From: Stappia sp.
Lineage (GTDB): Bacteria > Pseudomonadota > Alphaproteobacteria > Rhizobiales > Stappiaceae
Assembly (NCBI RefSeq): GCF_040110915.1
Contig: NZ_CP157793.1
Coordinates: forward strand, 3,657,001-3,721,000
Reading direction: 5' to 3'
DNA length: 64,000 bases
Shown here: piece by piece, positions 18,016 to 28,557 of the stretch
How the letters are laid out: each line of letters starts with the position of its first letter
How positions within the stretch are numbered: position 1 is the first letter of the stretch
Program-made: the position numbers and the translations under genes
Notes under the pieces: model-generated
Database searches by the model: none
Told to the model about the DNA's origin: nothing
What the model saw: the letters and a program-made list of their open reading frames with translations, nothing else

Positions 18016-19020
18016 CGCGCGCAGGTCGACGCTGGAGCGCACGCCGACATCGTCGAAATGCGCGTCCGCCCAGTCCGCGGCCGCCTTGCGGCCGATGTCG
18101 CGCAGATGCGTCAGGAAGCGCCATTCGGCATTGACCTTCGACGACGCCTGAAGCGGCTTCAGCCCGTCCGCCGAAATGCGGTGGATATGGACCTTCTGAT
18201 AGTGGTCCGTGTCGAGCTTGCCCTCCTCGATCAGCCGGGTGACGAACTCGATCGCCCGCATCTCCCGCAGCAGCGTGGAGTTGAAGGTGATCTCGTTCAG
18301 CCGGTTGAGGATCTCGCGCGCGCTCTTCGGCGTTTCGGCCCGTTCGACCGGGTTGATCTGCACCAGCACCGTGTCGGCGGTGCCTTTCGGCGTGAACAGC
18401 GGAAACAGCGGCGGATTGCCCATGTAGCCGCCGTCCCAATAGGGCACGCCGTCGATCTCCACCGCCTGGAAGAGATGCGGCAGGCAGGCCGACGCCATCA
18501 CCGCGTCGCAATCGATCTCCGCACCCGAGAACACCCGGATCTTGCCCGTGTGCACATTGGTCGCCGCCACATGCACCGCGATCCGGTCGCAGGCCCGCAC
18601 CGCCTCGAAGTCGACCGTCTCCTCCACCACCTCGCGCAGCGGATTGATGTTGAGCGGATTGAACTCGTAGGGCGAGGAAAACCGGGAGGCGAGATCGAAG
18701 GCGAGGAAGCTCGGCGACATGTCGAGGCTCCACTCACCCATGATCACATCGAGTGGCGAGCGCTTGATCGGGCTGAGCCAGGCGCGGTCGCTCACCGCCT
18801 TCCAGAAGCGGTGCAGCGCGGCGCGCGCGCCCTCCGCGCCACCTTCGGTGAGCCCGGCCGCCAGCACCACCGCGTTCATCGCCCCGGCCGAGGTGCCGCT
18901 CACCGCTTCCACGCGGAAGCGCTCGCTTTCCATCAGCCAGTCGAGCACGCCCCAGGTGTAGGCGCCATGCGCGCCCCCGCCCTGGAGCGCCAGGTTGATT
19001 GGCTTGAGGGCCCGGGTCAT
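18004..19020 (-). CDS. Patatin-like phospholipase
   Basis: A 338-residue patatin-family acyl hydrolase. The oxyanion-hole glycines are in LQGGGAHGAY (residues 12-21). The nucleophile elbow GTSAG puts the catalytic Ser at residue 44, and the dyad aspartate is in YWDGGYMG at residue 196. There is no signal peptide, so it acts in the cytoplasm on lipid esters or possibly polyester granules. It lies 40 bp downstream of bdhA on the same strand. The pairing of a patatin with 3-hydroxybutyrate dehydrogenase is seen in other Alphaproteobacteria and suggests a link to poly-3-hydroxybutyrate use. The substrate is an inference. Confidence 0.9.
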   Translation of the reverse strand: MTRALKPINLALQGGGAHGAYTWGVLDWLMESERFRVEAVSGTSAGAMNAVVLAAGLTEGGAEGARAALHRFWKAVSDRAWLSPIKRSPLDVIMGEWSLDMSPSFLAFDLASRFSSPYEFNPLNINPLREVVEETVDFEAVRACDRIAVHVAATNVHTGKIRVFSGAEIDCDAVMASACLPHLFQAVEIDGVPYWDGGYMGNPPLFPLFTPKGTADTVLVQINPVERAETPKSAREILNRLNEITFNSTLLREMRAIEFVTRLIEEGKLDTDHYQKVHIHRISADGLKPLQASSKVNAEWRFLTHLRDIGRKAAADWADAHFDDVGVRSSVDLRAEFL

Positions 19021-19060
19021 GGCGCGGGATCCGCCCGGCCGGCGGTGCCGTGACGGCGCA

Positions 19061-19843
19061 TCAATGCGCCGTCCAGCCGCCGTCGAGCTGCAGCATCGTG
19101 CCGGTGATGCAGGACGCCGCGTCGGAGGTGAGATAGAGCGCCATCGACGCCACCTGATCGACGGTGACGAACTCCTTGGTCGGCTGGGCGGCCAGCAGCA
19201 CGTCGTTCTTGACCTGCTCCTCGGTCATCCCGCGCGCCTTCATGGTGTCGGGGATCTGGCGCTCGACGAGCGGCGTCCAGACGTAGCCCGGGCAGATCGC
19301 GTTGACGGTGATGCCGTTCTGCGCGACCTCCAGCGCCACCGTCTTGGTCAGCCCGGCGATGCCGTGCTTGGCCGCCACATAGGCGCTCTTGAAGGGCGAG
19401 GCGACCAGCGCGTGCGCGGACGCCGTGTTGATGATCCGGCCCCAGCCCTTTTCCTTCATCTTCGGCACCGCCGCGCGGATCGTATGGAACGACGACGACA
19501 GGTTGATGGCGAGGATCGCGTCCCACTTCTCGACCGGAAACTCCTCGACCGGCGACACATGCTGTATGCCGGCGTTGTTGACGAGCACGTCGACCGCGCC
19601 GAACTCCTTCTCCGCGTCCGCCATCATGGCGGCGATCTCGTCGGGTCTGGTCATGTCGGCGGACGAATAGCGGCAGGCCACGCCGTGCTCCGCCTCGATG
19701 CCGGCGCGGATCGTCTCGATCTCGTCCGCGTCGCCGAAACCGTTGAGGACGACATTCGCGCCGTTCTTCGCATAGGTCCGGGCGATGGCCAGCCCGATGC
19801 CGGAGGTCGAGCCGGTGACGAGCGCGGTCTTGGAGGTGAGCAT
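19061..19843 (-). CDS. bdhA: 3-hydroxybutyrate dehydrogenase
   Basis: A 260-residue short-chain dehydrogenase that interconverts D-3-hydroxybutyrate and acetoacetate with NAD. The cofactor motif TGSTSGIG is at residues 10-17, NNAG at 89-92, the catalytic Ser is at 142, and Y155-x3-K159 lies in SAYVAAKHG. Length and the NAICPGYVWTPLVERQI and QVASMALYLTSDAASCITG blocks match 3-hydroxybutyrate dehydrogenases. The ATG at 19843 has an ideal AAGGAG ribosome site; the frame is open to 19960 but without one. It is the first gene of a two-gene unit with the patatin. The role is oxidation of the monomer from stored PHB or entry of exogenous 3-hydroxybutyrate. Confidence 0.93.
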   Translation of the reverse strand: MLTSKTALVTGSTSGIGLAIARTYAKNGANVVLNGFGDADEIETIRAGIEAEHGVACRYSSADMTRPDEIAAMMADAEKEFGAVDVLVNNAGIQHVSPVEEFPVEKWDAILAINLSSSFHTIRAAVPKMKEKGWGRIINTASAHALVASPFKSAYVAAKHGIAGLTKTVALEVAQNGITVNAICPGYVWTPLVERQIPDTMKARGMTEEQVKNDVLLAAQPTKEFVTVDQVASMALYLTSDAASCITGTMLQLDGGWTAH

Positions 19844-20020
19844 GGGGGATCTCCTTGGAAGCGCCGGCCGAACGGCCGAGCGGTGCAGCAGTCTTTGAAA
19901 ACGCATCCGTGTCGAAATGCCGGCGGTCGCCCGCGCATCAAACACGACATGGCATTGCACTGCAACACGATCACGACGGCGCCGCGAAGACGGACCCGCG
20001 CGCGCCCGGCGCGCGGTCGT

Positions 20021-20824
20021 TCACTCGGGCGCGCCGCCCGCCCCGCCCGCCGCCATCTGCCGCTCGCGCAGGATGTAATAGCCGCCGGTGAGGATGCCGA
20101 TCTGCAAGGCGGTCCCCGCGATCTGGGCGGCGAGCGACAGGATCAGCGTCGCGACCAGCGAGAACATCCCGCCGCCGCCCAGCGCCACGAGCCAGCCCAG
20201 GGCCAGCAGCGGCAGGGTGACCGCCAGACTGGCCGCGATCCCCGACAGCACCATCGGCCCGCCGAGCCCGGCGCTGGAGCCGAAGGCCTCCTTGACCGAC
20301 AGCGGCTCGTCGAGCGCGCAAGCCGGCAGGATGAGGGCGATGCGGGCGAGCAGCGGCAGCAGAATGAGGATCAGGACGCCGGACAGAACGAACACGGTGA
20401 AGACCCCGCCCGACACGTCCATGGCGCCGATGATCGCCGTGGTAAGAAAGGCGAGCGGCACGAAGAGCGCGCCCGCGATCAGCATCAGCAGCAGAAAGCG
20501 GCCCGCATAGGCGAGTTCCCGTCCACCGACCCTGAGGTTCACCGTCGGCGGCGTTTCATTCAACAGCAGACAGCGATGCCAGGCGACCGAGATCGAGGCG
20601 CTCGACAGCAGGGCCAGCGCCAGGAACACGACGCTCGCCAGCAGGTCGCCCGGCGCCGCGGTCATCGGCGTGTCGGGATCGGCCTGCGGCCCCGGCCCCA
20701 GCACGAGCTGCGCCAGCATCATCAGCGCGAACCACGCCCAGCAGATCTTGAGAAAATTCTCGAAATTGGAAAACAGCGCCTTGAAGGTGCCGGTGAACAG
20801 CCGAACCGTCGTTTGAAAAAACAT
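20021..20824 (-). CDS. Multi-pass membrane protein, paralogue A
   Basis: A 267-residue integral membrane protein with about six hydrophobic segments (for example LKICWAWFALMMLAQLVLG, GDLLASVVFLALALLSSASI and FTVFVLSGVLILILLPLLARIALILPA). I do not recognise a characterised family. The block SISVAWHRCLLLNE, followed by PACALDEPLSVKEAF, recurs in the two upstream paralogues as VAWHRKLLLDE / PAVAVDEPMTLGEAF and [14 protein letters not shown], so all three share one fold. The first twenty codons (MFFQTTVRLF...) and the leader are identical at DNA level to paralogue B. It is the last gene of a three-gene minus-strand run. Confidence 0.75.
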   Translation of the reverse strand: MFFQTTVRLFTGTFKALFSNFENFLKICWAWFALMMLAQLVLGPGPQADPDTPMTAAPGDLLASVVFLALALLSSASISVAWHRCLLLNETPPTVNLRVGGRELAYAGRFLLLMLIAGALFVPLAFLTTAIIGAMDVSGGVFTVFVLSGVLILILLPLLARIALILPACALDEPLSVKEAFGSSAGLGGPMVLSGIAASLAVTLPLLALGWLVALGGGGMFSLVATLILSLAAQIAGTALQIGILTGGYYILRERQMAAGGAGGAPE

Positions 20825-20825
20825 G
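20766..20825. repeat. 60-bp exact direct repeat, copy 1 (paralogue A 5' end)
   Basis: Identical over 60 bp to 21616-21675. It covers the first 19-20 codons of the gene on the minus strand. Outside it the two genes diverge strongly. Confidence 0.9.
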
Positions 20826-20867
20826 CCTCGTTCACTCCGCACGTTCGAGAAATGGGTGACGTGTGTC

Positions 20868-21674
20868 TTAGCGCACCTCAGTCGGTCTCGTGGTCTCTGC
20901 TTTATGTGCGTCTTCCGCGGTTTTCCGCTCTCTCAAGATCTGATATCCGCCGCTCATCACGCCGACCGCAAGGACGACAAGGACCATCGACGCGGCAATG
21001 TCGATGAAGAACGACGCCAGTTGCGCACCTCCCAGCACCCGAAGGGCCAACTCAAGGCCGTAGGAAATAGCGGTGATGCAAAGCCCGGCGAGGTAAACGG
21101 CAAGCGCCATCGGCAACCCGAGTCCTTCGCTGTCCGTGAAGGCCTCACCCAGCGTCATCGGTTCGTCGACGGCAACCGCCGGCAGCATCATGCTCAACCT
21201 GAGAAGGAACGGCAGAATCAGGAAGTTGAGCAGCGTCGACGCGACAAGAGCTTCCAGTTGGGTCGAAGGCTGCCAGATCACGGCGGCCATCAACGCCACC
21301 AGAAGAAGGGGAATGCACGTCAGCAGCGCCAACGCACCGCGGAGCAGGAACTTGATCTCTCGCTTCCAGACTCTCAGGTGAATGAAGCCAGGCGCTTCAT
21401 CGAGCAGCAGTTTCCGATGCCAAGCCACGGGAACGGAGCAGAGCACAAACACCACCACCAGCGCTCCGGCGAAGACCGCACCCTGGAACGGCGCTGGAGC
21501 GCCTGCAAGCGGAACCCGGCCGAAATGCCCGGCCGGCGTTAGCAAGGCCGCGAAAACCTGCGCTGCAATGAGCAAGACACCCCAAGCCCAGGTTATCTTC
21601 AGAAAATCAAGGAAGTTGGAAAACAGCGCCTTGAAGGTGCCGGTGAACAGCCGAACCGTCGTTTGAAAAAACAT
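20868..21674 (-). CDS. Multi-pass membrane protein, paralogue B
   Basis: A 268-residue integral membrane protein homologous to its neighbours, with the same VAWHRKLLLDE and VDEPMTLGEAFTDSEG motifs and about six membrane helices. Its base composition is visibly lower in GC than the flanking copies (a 60-bp sample at 21181-21240 is 55 percent G+C, where the neighbouring genes look closer to 70). The 5' end is an exact copy of paralogue A. The open frame continues upstream to 21722, but the ATG at 21674 aligns with paralogue A. The gap to paralogue A is 43 bp. The function is unknown. Confidence 0.75.
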   Translation of the reverse strand: MFFQTTVRLFTGTFKALFSNFLDFLKITWAWGVLLIAAQVFAALLTPAGHFGRVPLAGAPAPFQGAVFAGALVVVFVLCSVPVAWHRKLLLDEAPGFIHLRVWKREIKFLLRGALALLTCIPLLLVALMAAVIWQPSTQLEALVASTLLNFLILPFLLRLSMMLPAVAVDEPMTLGEAFTDSEGLGLPMALAVYLAGLCITAISYGLELALRVLGGAQLASFFIDIAASMVLVVLAVGVMSGGYQILRERKTAEDAHKAETTRPTEVR

Positions 21675-21675
21675 G
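21616..21675. repeat. 60-bp exact direct repeat, copy 2 (paralogue B 5' end)
   Basis: Partner of 20766-20825. It includes the start codon and the following 19 codons of paralogue B. Confidence 0.9.
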
Positions 21676-21798
21676 AGCCCCCGCAATGCGCGCCAAGAAA
21701 CGTCTCGGTTGCAGCATTCCAACCCTTGCGCGACTTCGCAAGTCGCGCCGGCGAAAAACCGGGGATGACGGGCGCGCCGCGACGGCCGCCGGCCGCGC

Positions 21799-22716
21799 CT
21801 ACCGATTCGCCCGCCCGGACCGCCCGCGCACGACGTCGACGGCGCGGCGGGCCTCGCTGCGATGGGCCGCGCGCCGGCGCGCCTCCGCCTCTTCCATTTC
21901 GGCGAGCTTCAGCCCGACTTCGTCGGCGAAGCGCTCGCGCGCCAGCGCATAGGCCGTCGCATGCAGGCTCGCGAACAGCCAGGTGACGATCACCATCGCC
22001 CCCATCGGCAGGAGCGCGGAGCGCAGTTGCGCGACCGGCCCCGTTCCGCTTACGAAGATGTCGGCCAGCGACAGCACGAGCGCCCAGACGGCAACGCCCA
22101 CCCCGCCAAGGACGGAGACCGCCAGGGCCGCGACCGCGAGTGCCCAGCCGATGCCGCGCGTGAGCCGCCAGGACTCCTTCAGCGTCATGGCATCGTCGAG
22201 CGCGGCGGCCGGGAGCACCAGCGACACCCGCTGAACCAGCATGACGGCGACGAAGGGGCTGGCGATCATGGCGAAGACCCCGATCGGCCCCGTGATCGGC
22301 ACGAGCATGCCCGACAGGATCGTCAGCGGGATCAGGAACACGACGCCGAGCACGCCGAGGACGACCAGCTTCCAGGCGACGCGCAGATTGCGGGCCCCGA
22401 AGGCCAGAAAGAACTCGTGCCGGCCGAGCAGCAACCGCCGCAGATAGGCGACGCCGATGGAAAAGCCGGCGGCGATGTTGGCGAGCACGGCGAGCAGACG
22501 CAGCGCCGCCTCCCGGTCGGCGGTCCCGGTCCCCTCGACGATGGGCTCCATCATGTAGGAGCCGGTCGTGAAGCCGCCGCTCGCCGGCGTCAGCGACACG
22601 CTGATCGCCACATTGAGCGCGACCAGCAGGAGCATGTAGCCCCAGCCGGCGGCAAACAGCGTGCCGATGCGCGTGCGCGCCAGATCGAGCGTTCGGCTGA
22701 GGACGGTCAGAAGCAT
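21799..22716 (-). CDS. Multi-pass membrane protein, paralogue C
   Basis: A 305-residue membrane protein, first of the three-gene run and the most divergent copy. It has about six hydrophobic segments (for example [24 protein letters not shown] and [20 protein letters not shown]) and the family motif [19 protein letters not shown]. The C-terminal 45 residues are cytoplasmic and strongly basic and acidic ([19 protein letters not shown]). The ATG at 22716 is preceded by AAGGAG, while the frame is open to 22767 without a ribosome site. It is divergent from ispG. No known domain was recognised. Confidence 0.75.
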   Translation of the reverse strand: MLLTVLSRTLDLARTRIGTLFAAGWGYMLLLVALNVAISVSLTPASGGFTTGSYMMEPIVEGTGTADREAALRLLAVLANIAAGFSIGVAYLRRLLLGRHEFFLAFGARNLRVAWKLVVLGVLGVVFLIPLTILSGMLVPITGPIGVFAMIASPFVAVMLVQRVSLVLPAAALDDAMTLKESWRLTRGIGWALAVAALAVSVLGGVGVAVWALVLSLADIFVSGTGPVAQLRSALLPMGAMVIVTWLFASLHATAYALARERFADEVGLKLAEMEEAEARRRAAHRSEARRAVDVVRGRSGRANR

Positions 22717-22910
22717 CCGGGGTTCTCCTTGTCGCCCTGAGATGCGGGCTCGACGTCGCCGGGTCAAGGTCCGACGCGCGTCTCATGGCCCTTTGCAGGC
22801 CCTTGCGCGCGGGGATGGCGCGCCCTATTCAAACGACGGTAGGATATCGCGCGGCACCGGAGCGCTTCCGCTGTCGCGGTTCACGCGGACCTGGGATTCG
22901 GATCGGGATC

Positions 22911-24235
<1,325 letters not shown>

Positions 24236-24239
<4 letters not shown>

Positions 24240-25126
24240 CCCCGACATCGCCCGCATCCGGGCCGGCGCGCCCGACGGATATCCTGGTGGTCAGTTCGCA
24301 GGTGGTGCGCGGCGCCGTCGGCACCCGCATCGCCGGTTTCGCGCTGGAGCGCCTCGGCTTTCGGGTCTGGCTGCTGCCGACCGTGCTGCTGCCCTGGCAT
24401 CCGGGACAGGGACCGGGCACCCGTCACGTGCCCGACGACGCAACCTTCGCCGCTCTGGTCGACGATCTGATCGGGTCGGACGGGCTTTCGCGCGTCGGCG
24501 CGGTCCTGTCGGGCTATCTCGGCAGCGCGGGCCAGGCGGGCCACGTGGCCCGGCTGGTGGCGGCGGTGCGGGCCGCCAATCCCGACGCGCTCTACGTCTG
24601 CGATCCGGTCAGCGGCGATCGCTCCGGGCTCTACGTTCCGGAAGCGACGGCCGCGGCCCTGCGCGACACGCTGGTCCCGCTGGCCGATGTCGCGACCCCC
24701 AATCTGTTCGAACTGACGTGGATGAGCGGAACCGAGGTGACGAGCGAGGCGGAGGCCATCGCCGCCGCGCGCAGGCTGGGGCCTGCCCGCGTGCTCGTCA
24801 CCTCCGCCCCGGCACTCAGGCGCAACGCGGTGTCCAACCTGCTGGTGACGGCCCGCGCGAGTATCGCCGCCGAGCATGGCGCCATCCCCAACGCCCCCCA
24901 CGGCACCGGCGATCTCATGTCGGCGCTCTTCACCGCGCATCTGGTCTCGGGCCTCGACGACGAGGCCGCGCTCAAGCGCGCGGCGGCAAGCGTCTTCGAT
25001 CTCGTCGCCCGCTCCGTCAAGCAGGGCGCCGCCGATCTCATGATCTCCGGCGAACAGGGCACGCTGCTGCAGCCGATGGCGCTCGTCTCCAGCCGGCGCG
25101 TGCTCGACGCGCCGATCCGCGCCTGA
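24236..25126 (+). CDS. pdxY: Pyridoxal kinase
   Basis: A 296-residue ribokinase-superfamily pyridoxal kinase that phosphorylates vitamin B6 vitamers in the salvage pathway. Supporting segments are [12 protein letters not shown] near the N-terminus (the substrate loop), [24 protein letters not shown], and the ATP/catalytic motif [12 protein letters not shown], where the family anion-hole G-T-G-D is present. It starts inside the ispG stop codon (ATGA), indicating coupling, and is followed 27 bp later by the DUF429 gene. PdxK/PdxY paralogues are hard to separate by eye; the symbol follows the usual alphaproteobacterial naming. Confidence 0.88.
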
Positions 25127-25153
25127 GGCGCCCGTCATGTCAAAGGCAAGGCG

Positions 25154-25870
25154 ATGAAGATCGCCGGCGTCGACGGCTGCCGTGCGGGCTGGATCGTCGT
25201 GACCCGCGATCTCGAGGGCCGCGCGCCGCCCACCCTCGATCTCGTACCCCGCTTCGCCGATCTGCTGACGCCCGACGGCCCGGACGTGATCGCCGTCGAC
25301 ATGCCGATCGGCCTGCCCGAGCGCGCCGGCCCCGGCGGACGCGGGGCGGAACGCGCGGTACGCCCGCTGCTCGGCCCGCGCCAGTCCTCGGTCTTCTCCG
25401 TGCCCGCGCGCAGCGCCGTCTGGTGCCAGGACTACGGCGAGGCCTGCCGGGCGGCCCTGGCCGCGTCCGACCCGCCGCGCAAGGTCTCGAAGCAGGCGTT
25501 TCATCTGTTTCCAAAGATCCGGGAGATCGACGCGCTGATGACGCCGGAGCTGGAGGCCCGCGTCTATGAGGTCCACCCGGAGGTCGCCTTCTGGCGCCTC
25601 AACGACGAGTGCCCCATGGCGCTGCCGAAGAAGGTGAAATCGCGGGCGAACCCGGCCGGACTGGAGGAACGCGCGGAGCTTCTGGCGCGCCACGGCGTCG
25701 ACCCCGCCTTTCTGGCGCAGCGCCCGCCGCGCGGGGCCGGGCGCGACGATCTGATCGACGCCTGCGTGAATGCGGTGATCGCGGCGCGCATCGCGCACGG
25801 CACAGCCACGCCCTTTCCCGGGAATTTCGAACGTGACGCCAAGGGCCTCAGAATGGCGATCTGGGCCTGA
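25154..25870 (+). CDS. DUF429 family protein (predicted RNase H-like)
   Basis: A 238-residue DUF429 protein. The start MKIAGVDGCRAGWIVV and the second block VIAVDMPIGLPE are the family signatures, and their aspartates suggest an RNase H-like nuclease fold. Later conserved pieces are RQSSVFSVPARSAVW, YEVHPEVAFWRLN and DDLIDACVNAVIAARI. It is probably the third gene of the ispG-pdxY-DUF429 unit, with a moderate ribosome site (AAAGGCAAGG). It is convergent with the following murein L,D-transpeptidase gene, 29 bp apart. No experimentally supported function is known to me. Confidence 0.86.
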   Translation: MKIAGVDGCRAGWIVVTRDLEGRAPPTLDLVPRFADLLTPDGPDVIAVDMPIGLPERAGPGGRGAERAVRPLLGPRQSSVFSVPARSAVWCQDYGEACRAALAASDPPRKVSKQAFHLFPKIREIDALMTPELEARVYEVHPEVAFWRLNDECPMALPKKVKSRANPAGLEERAELLARHGVDPAFLAQRPPRGAGRDDLIDACVNAVIAARIAHGTATPFPGNFERDAKGLRMAIWA

Positions 25871-25899
25871 TCAAACCACGCTTCGCGGCCGTCGCGCGC

Positions 25900-27111
25900 T
25901 TACTGCGGCTTGACGGCGGGGCGTGGCGCGTTCGGATCGCCCGCCCCCTCGGCCGCCGCCTGCGCGTCGCCGCCGCCAAAGCCGGAGAACAGCCGGCCGA
26001 AGAACCCGCCGCCGCTGTCACGCTCGGGCGCGAAGGCGGTCTGCGTCGCCGGGCCCGGCTGGGCCGCCGGTGCGCTCTGATCGGCCGTGGCGGTCGCCGT
26101 CGCGCCTTGCGCGGGTCCGTCTTGCGCGCCGTTTCCGGCCGCATCGGCCTGCGTCTCGTCGTCGTCCGTGCCGCCCCCGAACAGCGCGGCGAGTTGCGCC
26201 CTGCGCTTTTCCGCGCGCGCTTCGGCCAGCACGATCTGCTCGAACTGCTCCGCGTCCTGTTGCTGCTTGCGCGCGACCGCCACCTCGATGGAATCGGGAA
26301 TGTCGTAGGCCGGACACTTGGCCCGCGCCCGGAACGGCACGCCCTCCACCAGCGGCGTCGCGTCGAAGACGTAGCGCTTCTCGCAGACCTCGATCTTCGG
26401 GGGAACCTTCGTCACCTCGAAATGGTCGTAGCCGCGCTTGAGCATCTGCCAGAATTCGAAATGCTCGTTATCGCGATGCCGGGCCATGTTTTCCGCAGTC
26501 ATGCGGAAGGGAAACGCCTGAACCTGGAAGGAGCGCTGGCCGCCGCGGAAACTGTCGCGGGCAAGCGCGTAGATGTCCTGAACCTGCGCGTCGGTCATCG
26601 CGTAGCAGCCACGCGAGGAACACGCGCCATGCACCATCAGATGCGAGCCGGTACGGTCGTGCGCCTGATCGAAGCGGTTGGGGAAGCCGAGGTTGAAGGC
26701 CAGATGATAGCTCGAATTCGGGTTCATCAGCGCCGGGGTGATCTCGTAGAAGCCCTCAGGCGCCTGCCGGTCGCCTTCCTTGAACTTCGGCCCGAGCTTG
26801 CCCGACCACTTGCAGATCTCGAAGGTTTCCAGGAGCGCGAAGCGGCCGGACTTCGTCTGCTTCCAGACCTCCAGCTCGGATTCTTCCTTGAAGATCCGCA
26901 GCATGATGGGGCTGGTCTTGTCCATGTCGAGCCGCGCCATGGCGCGCTTGACCTCGGCGCTGACCGGGCGCAGGTGCTTCGGGCCGTAGCCGAGTTCATC
27001 CGCCTGACAGGCGGCCAGCAGCCCGCCGAGGGCCACGACCGCCAGAGCTTTCGAGACGGCGCGGCCGATCGACCGACGCCCCTTTGTGTCATCGCGCGCC
27101 ATCTGCGCCAT
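25900..27111 (-). CDS. YafK-type murein L,D-transpeptidase lipoprotein
   Basis: A 403-residue lipoprotein with a YafK/ErfK-like L,D-transpeptidase domain. The basic N-terminus and the lipobox LLAACQ predict lipidation near residue 36. The catalytic domain spans about residues 70-240, with VHGACSSRGCYAMTD supplying the histidine and the catalytic cysteine. The segment DKTSPIMLRIFKEESELEVWK starts the domain. A C-terminal tail from about residue 310 is Ala/Gln/Gly-rich and low in complexity. I chose the ATG at 27111, which has GAGG upstream; the frame is open to 27207. It presumably modifies peptidoglycan cross-links or links proteins to murein at the inner or outer membrane. Confidence 0.85.
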   Translation of the reverse strand: MAQMARDDTKGRRSIGRAVSKALAVVALGGLLAACQADELGYGPKHLRPVSAEVKRAMARLDMDKTSPIMLRIFKEESELEVWKQTKSGRFALLETFEICKWSGKLGPKFKEGDRQAPEGFYEITPALMNPNSSYHLAFNLGFPNRFDQAHDRTGSHLMVHGACSSRGCYAMTDAQVQDIYALARDSFRGGQRSFQVQAFPFRMTAENMARHRDNEHFEFWQMLKRGYDHFEVTKVPPKIEVCEKRYVFDATPLVEGVPFRARAKCPAYDIPDSIEVAVARKQQQDAEQFEQIVLAEARAEKRRAQLAALFGGGTDDDETQADAAGNGAQDGPAQGATATATADQSAPAAQPGPATQTAFAPERDSGGGFFGRLFSGFGGGDAQAAAEGAGDPNAPRPAVKPQ

Positions 27112-27368
27112 GCCGTATCCTCGTTCGCCTGCCCCGGCTGCCAAGAGCCGCGGCCTGACACCTGTCGCGACCACCATGCCGGATCGCATTTCCGACAGGC
27201 TAGTCACGAAGCGTTTACCACAGGTTACGACGCACGTCGCGCACGCGCGCTCCCCGGTATGGTGCTGACTCAGGATTCAGGCTTTTTCTCGGCAAAGGCC
27301 CACGCATCGCGCGGCATGCGCCACACCGCCGGGCGCGCGCACGACCGGGTGAGCCGGGCAGACCGCGT

Positions 27369-28322
27369 TCAGAGCGAGCGGCCGATCTGCAGGAACTTGC
27401 GGCGGCGGTGATCGCGGATCTCGTCGGCGCTCATGCCGTCGAAGCGGGAGAGCGCGGCCTCGATGGCCGTTCCGGCGCGGTCGACGACGATCTCCTTCGC
27501 CCGATGCGCGCCGCCGAGCGGCTCCTCGACGATCTCGTCGATCACCTTGAGCTGCATCAGGTCCTGCGCGGTGATCTTCATGTTGGTCGCCGCGTCCTGC
27601 GCCCGCGCGCTGTCGCGCCACAGGATCGAGGCGCCCGCTTCCGGCGAGATCACGCTGTAGATCGCATGCTCCAGCATCGCCACGTGATTGGCCGTGGCGA
27701 TCGCGATGGCCCCGCCCGATCCGCCCTCGCCGATGACGAGCGCGATATTCGCCGTGCCGAGCGACAGGCAGCGGTCGGTGGAGCGGGCGATCGCCTCCGC
27801 CTGGCCGCGCTCCTCGGCGCCGATGCCCGGATAGGCGCCGGCGGTGTCGACGAAGGAGACGACCGGCAGGCCGAAGCGCTCCGCCATGTCCATGATGCGC
27901 ACCGCCTTGCGGTATCCTTCCGGGCGCGCCATGCCGAAGTTGCGCTTCAGCCGCGACTGCGTGTCCGCGCCCTTTTCCTGGCCCAGCACGGCCACCGAGC
28001 GCCCGCGAAACCGGCCGATGCCGGCGATCACCGCCGCGTCCTCGGCGAAACTGCGGTCGCCGGCGAGCGGCGTGAAATCCTCGATCAGGCCGGCGATATA
28101 GTCGATCGCATGCGGCCGGTCGGGATGGCGGGCGACCAGCGTCTTCTGCCAGGGCGTCAGCTTGGCGTAGAGATCCTTGAGCGTCTGCTCGGCCTTCTTC
28201 TCCAGCCGTTCGATCTCGTCCGAAACCTCCACTTCCTCGCCGGAGGCGGCAACCGCGCGCAATTCGTGAACCTTGCCCTGAAGGTCGGCGACGGGCTTTT
28301 CGAACTCGAGAAAACTGTGCAT
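27369..28322 (-). CDS. accA: Acetyl-CoA carboxylase carboxyltransferase subunit alpha
   Basis: AccA, the alpha half of the carboxyltransferase that moves CO2 from biotin to acetyl-CoA to give malonyl-CoA for fatty-acid synthesis. The 317-residue length is standard. Recognisable blocks are FLEFEKPVADLQGKVHEL at the start, HPDRPHAIDYIAGL, GQEKGADTQSRLKRNFGMARPEGYRKA, the active region TAGAYPGIGAEERGQAEAIA, and EGGSGGAIAIATAN with the oxyanion glycines. The ATG at 28322 begins the conserved sequence, although the frame is open a little further. It is transcribed alone; the partner accD is not in the window. Confidence 0.95.
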   Translation of the reverse strand: MHSFLEFEKPVADLQGKVHELRAVAASGEEVEVSDEIERLEKKAEQTLKDLYAKLTPWQKTLVARHPDRPHAIDYIAGLIEDFTPLAGDRSFAEDAAVIAGIGRFRGRSVAVLGQEKGADTQSRLKRNFGMARPEGYRKAVRIMDMAERFGLPVVSFVDTAGAYPGIGAEERGQAEAIARSTDRCLSLGTANIALVIGEGGSGGAIAIATANHVAMLEHAIYSVISPEAGASILWRDSARAQDAATNMKITAQDLMQLKVIDEIVEEPLGGAHRAKEIVVDRAGTAIEAALSRFDGMSADEIRDHRRRKFLQIGRSL

Positions 28323-28557
28323 CGAACGTGGATCCAGGCGCTGTGCGGGCGGTTTCGCCCGCGACTTATTGCGGCGCGACACTGGCGAGCCGGGGGGGCG
28401 CTGTCAAGAGATGCCAGGCGGCCATCTGGCGCAACCCGTGCGCATGGCTCGACGGCGAACGCGCCCGGGAACCCGAGGGACGCACGCCCGGATGTGCCCG
28501 GGTCCGCAAAGGGAAGCGCGGCGGCGCTGCGTGGCGAGAACGGCCGCAATACCGCGC

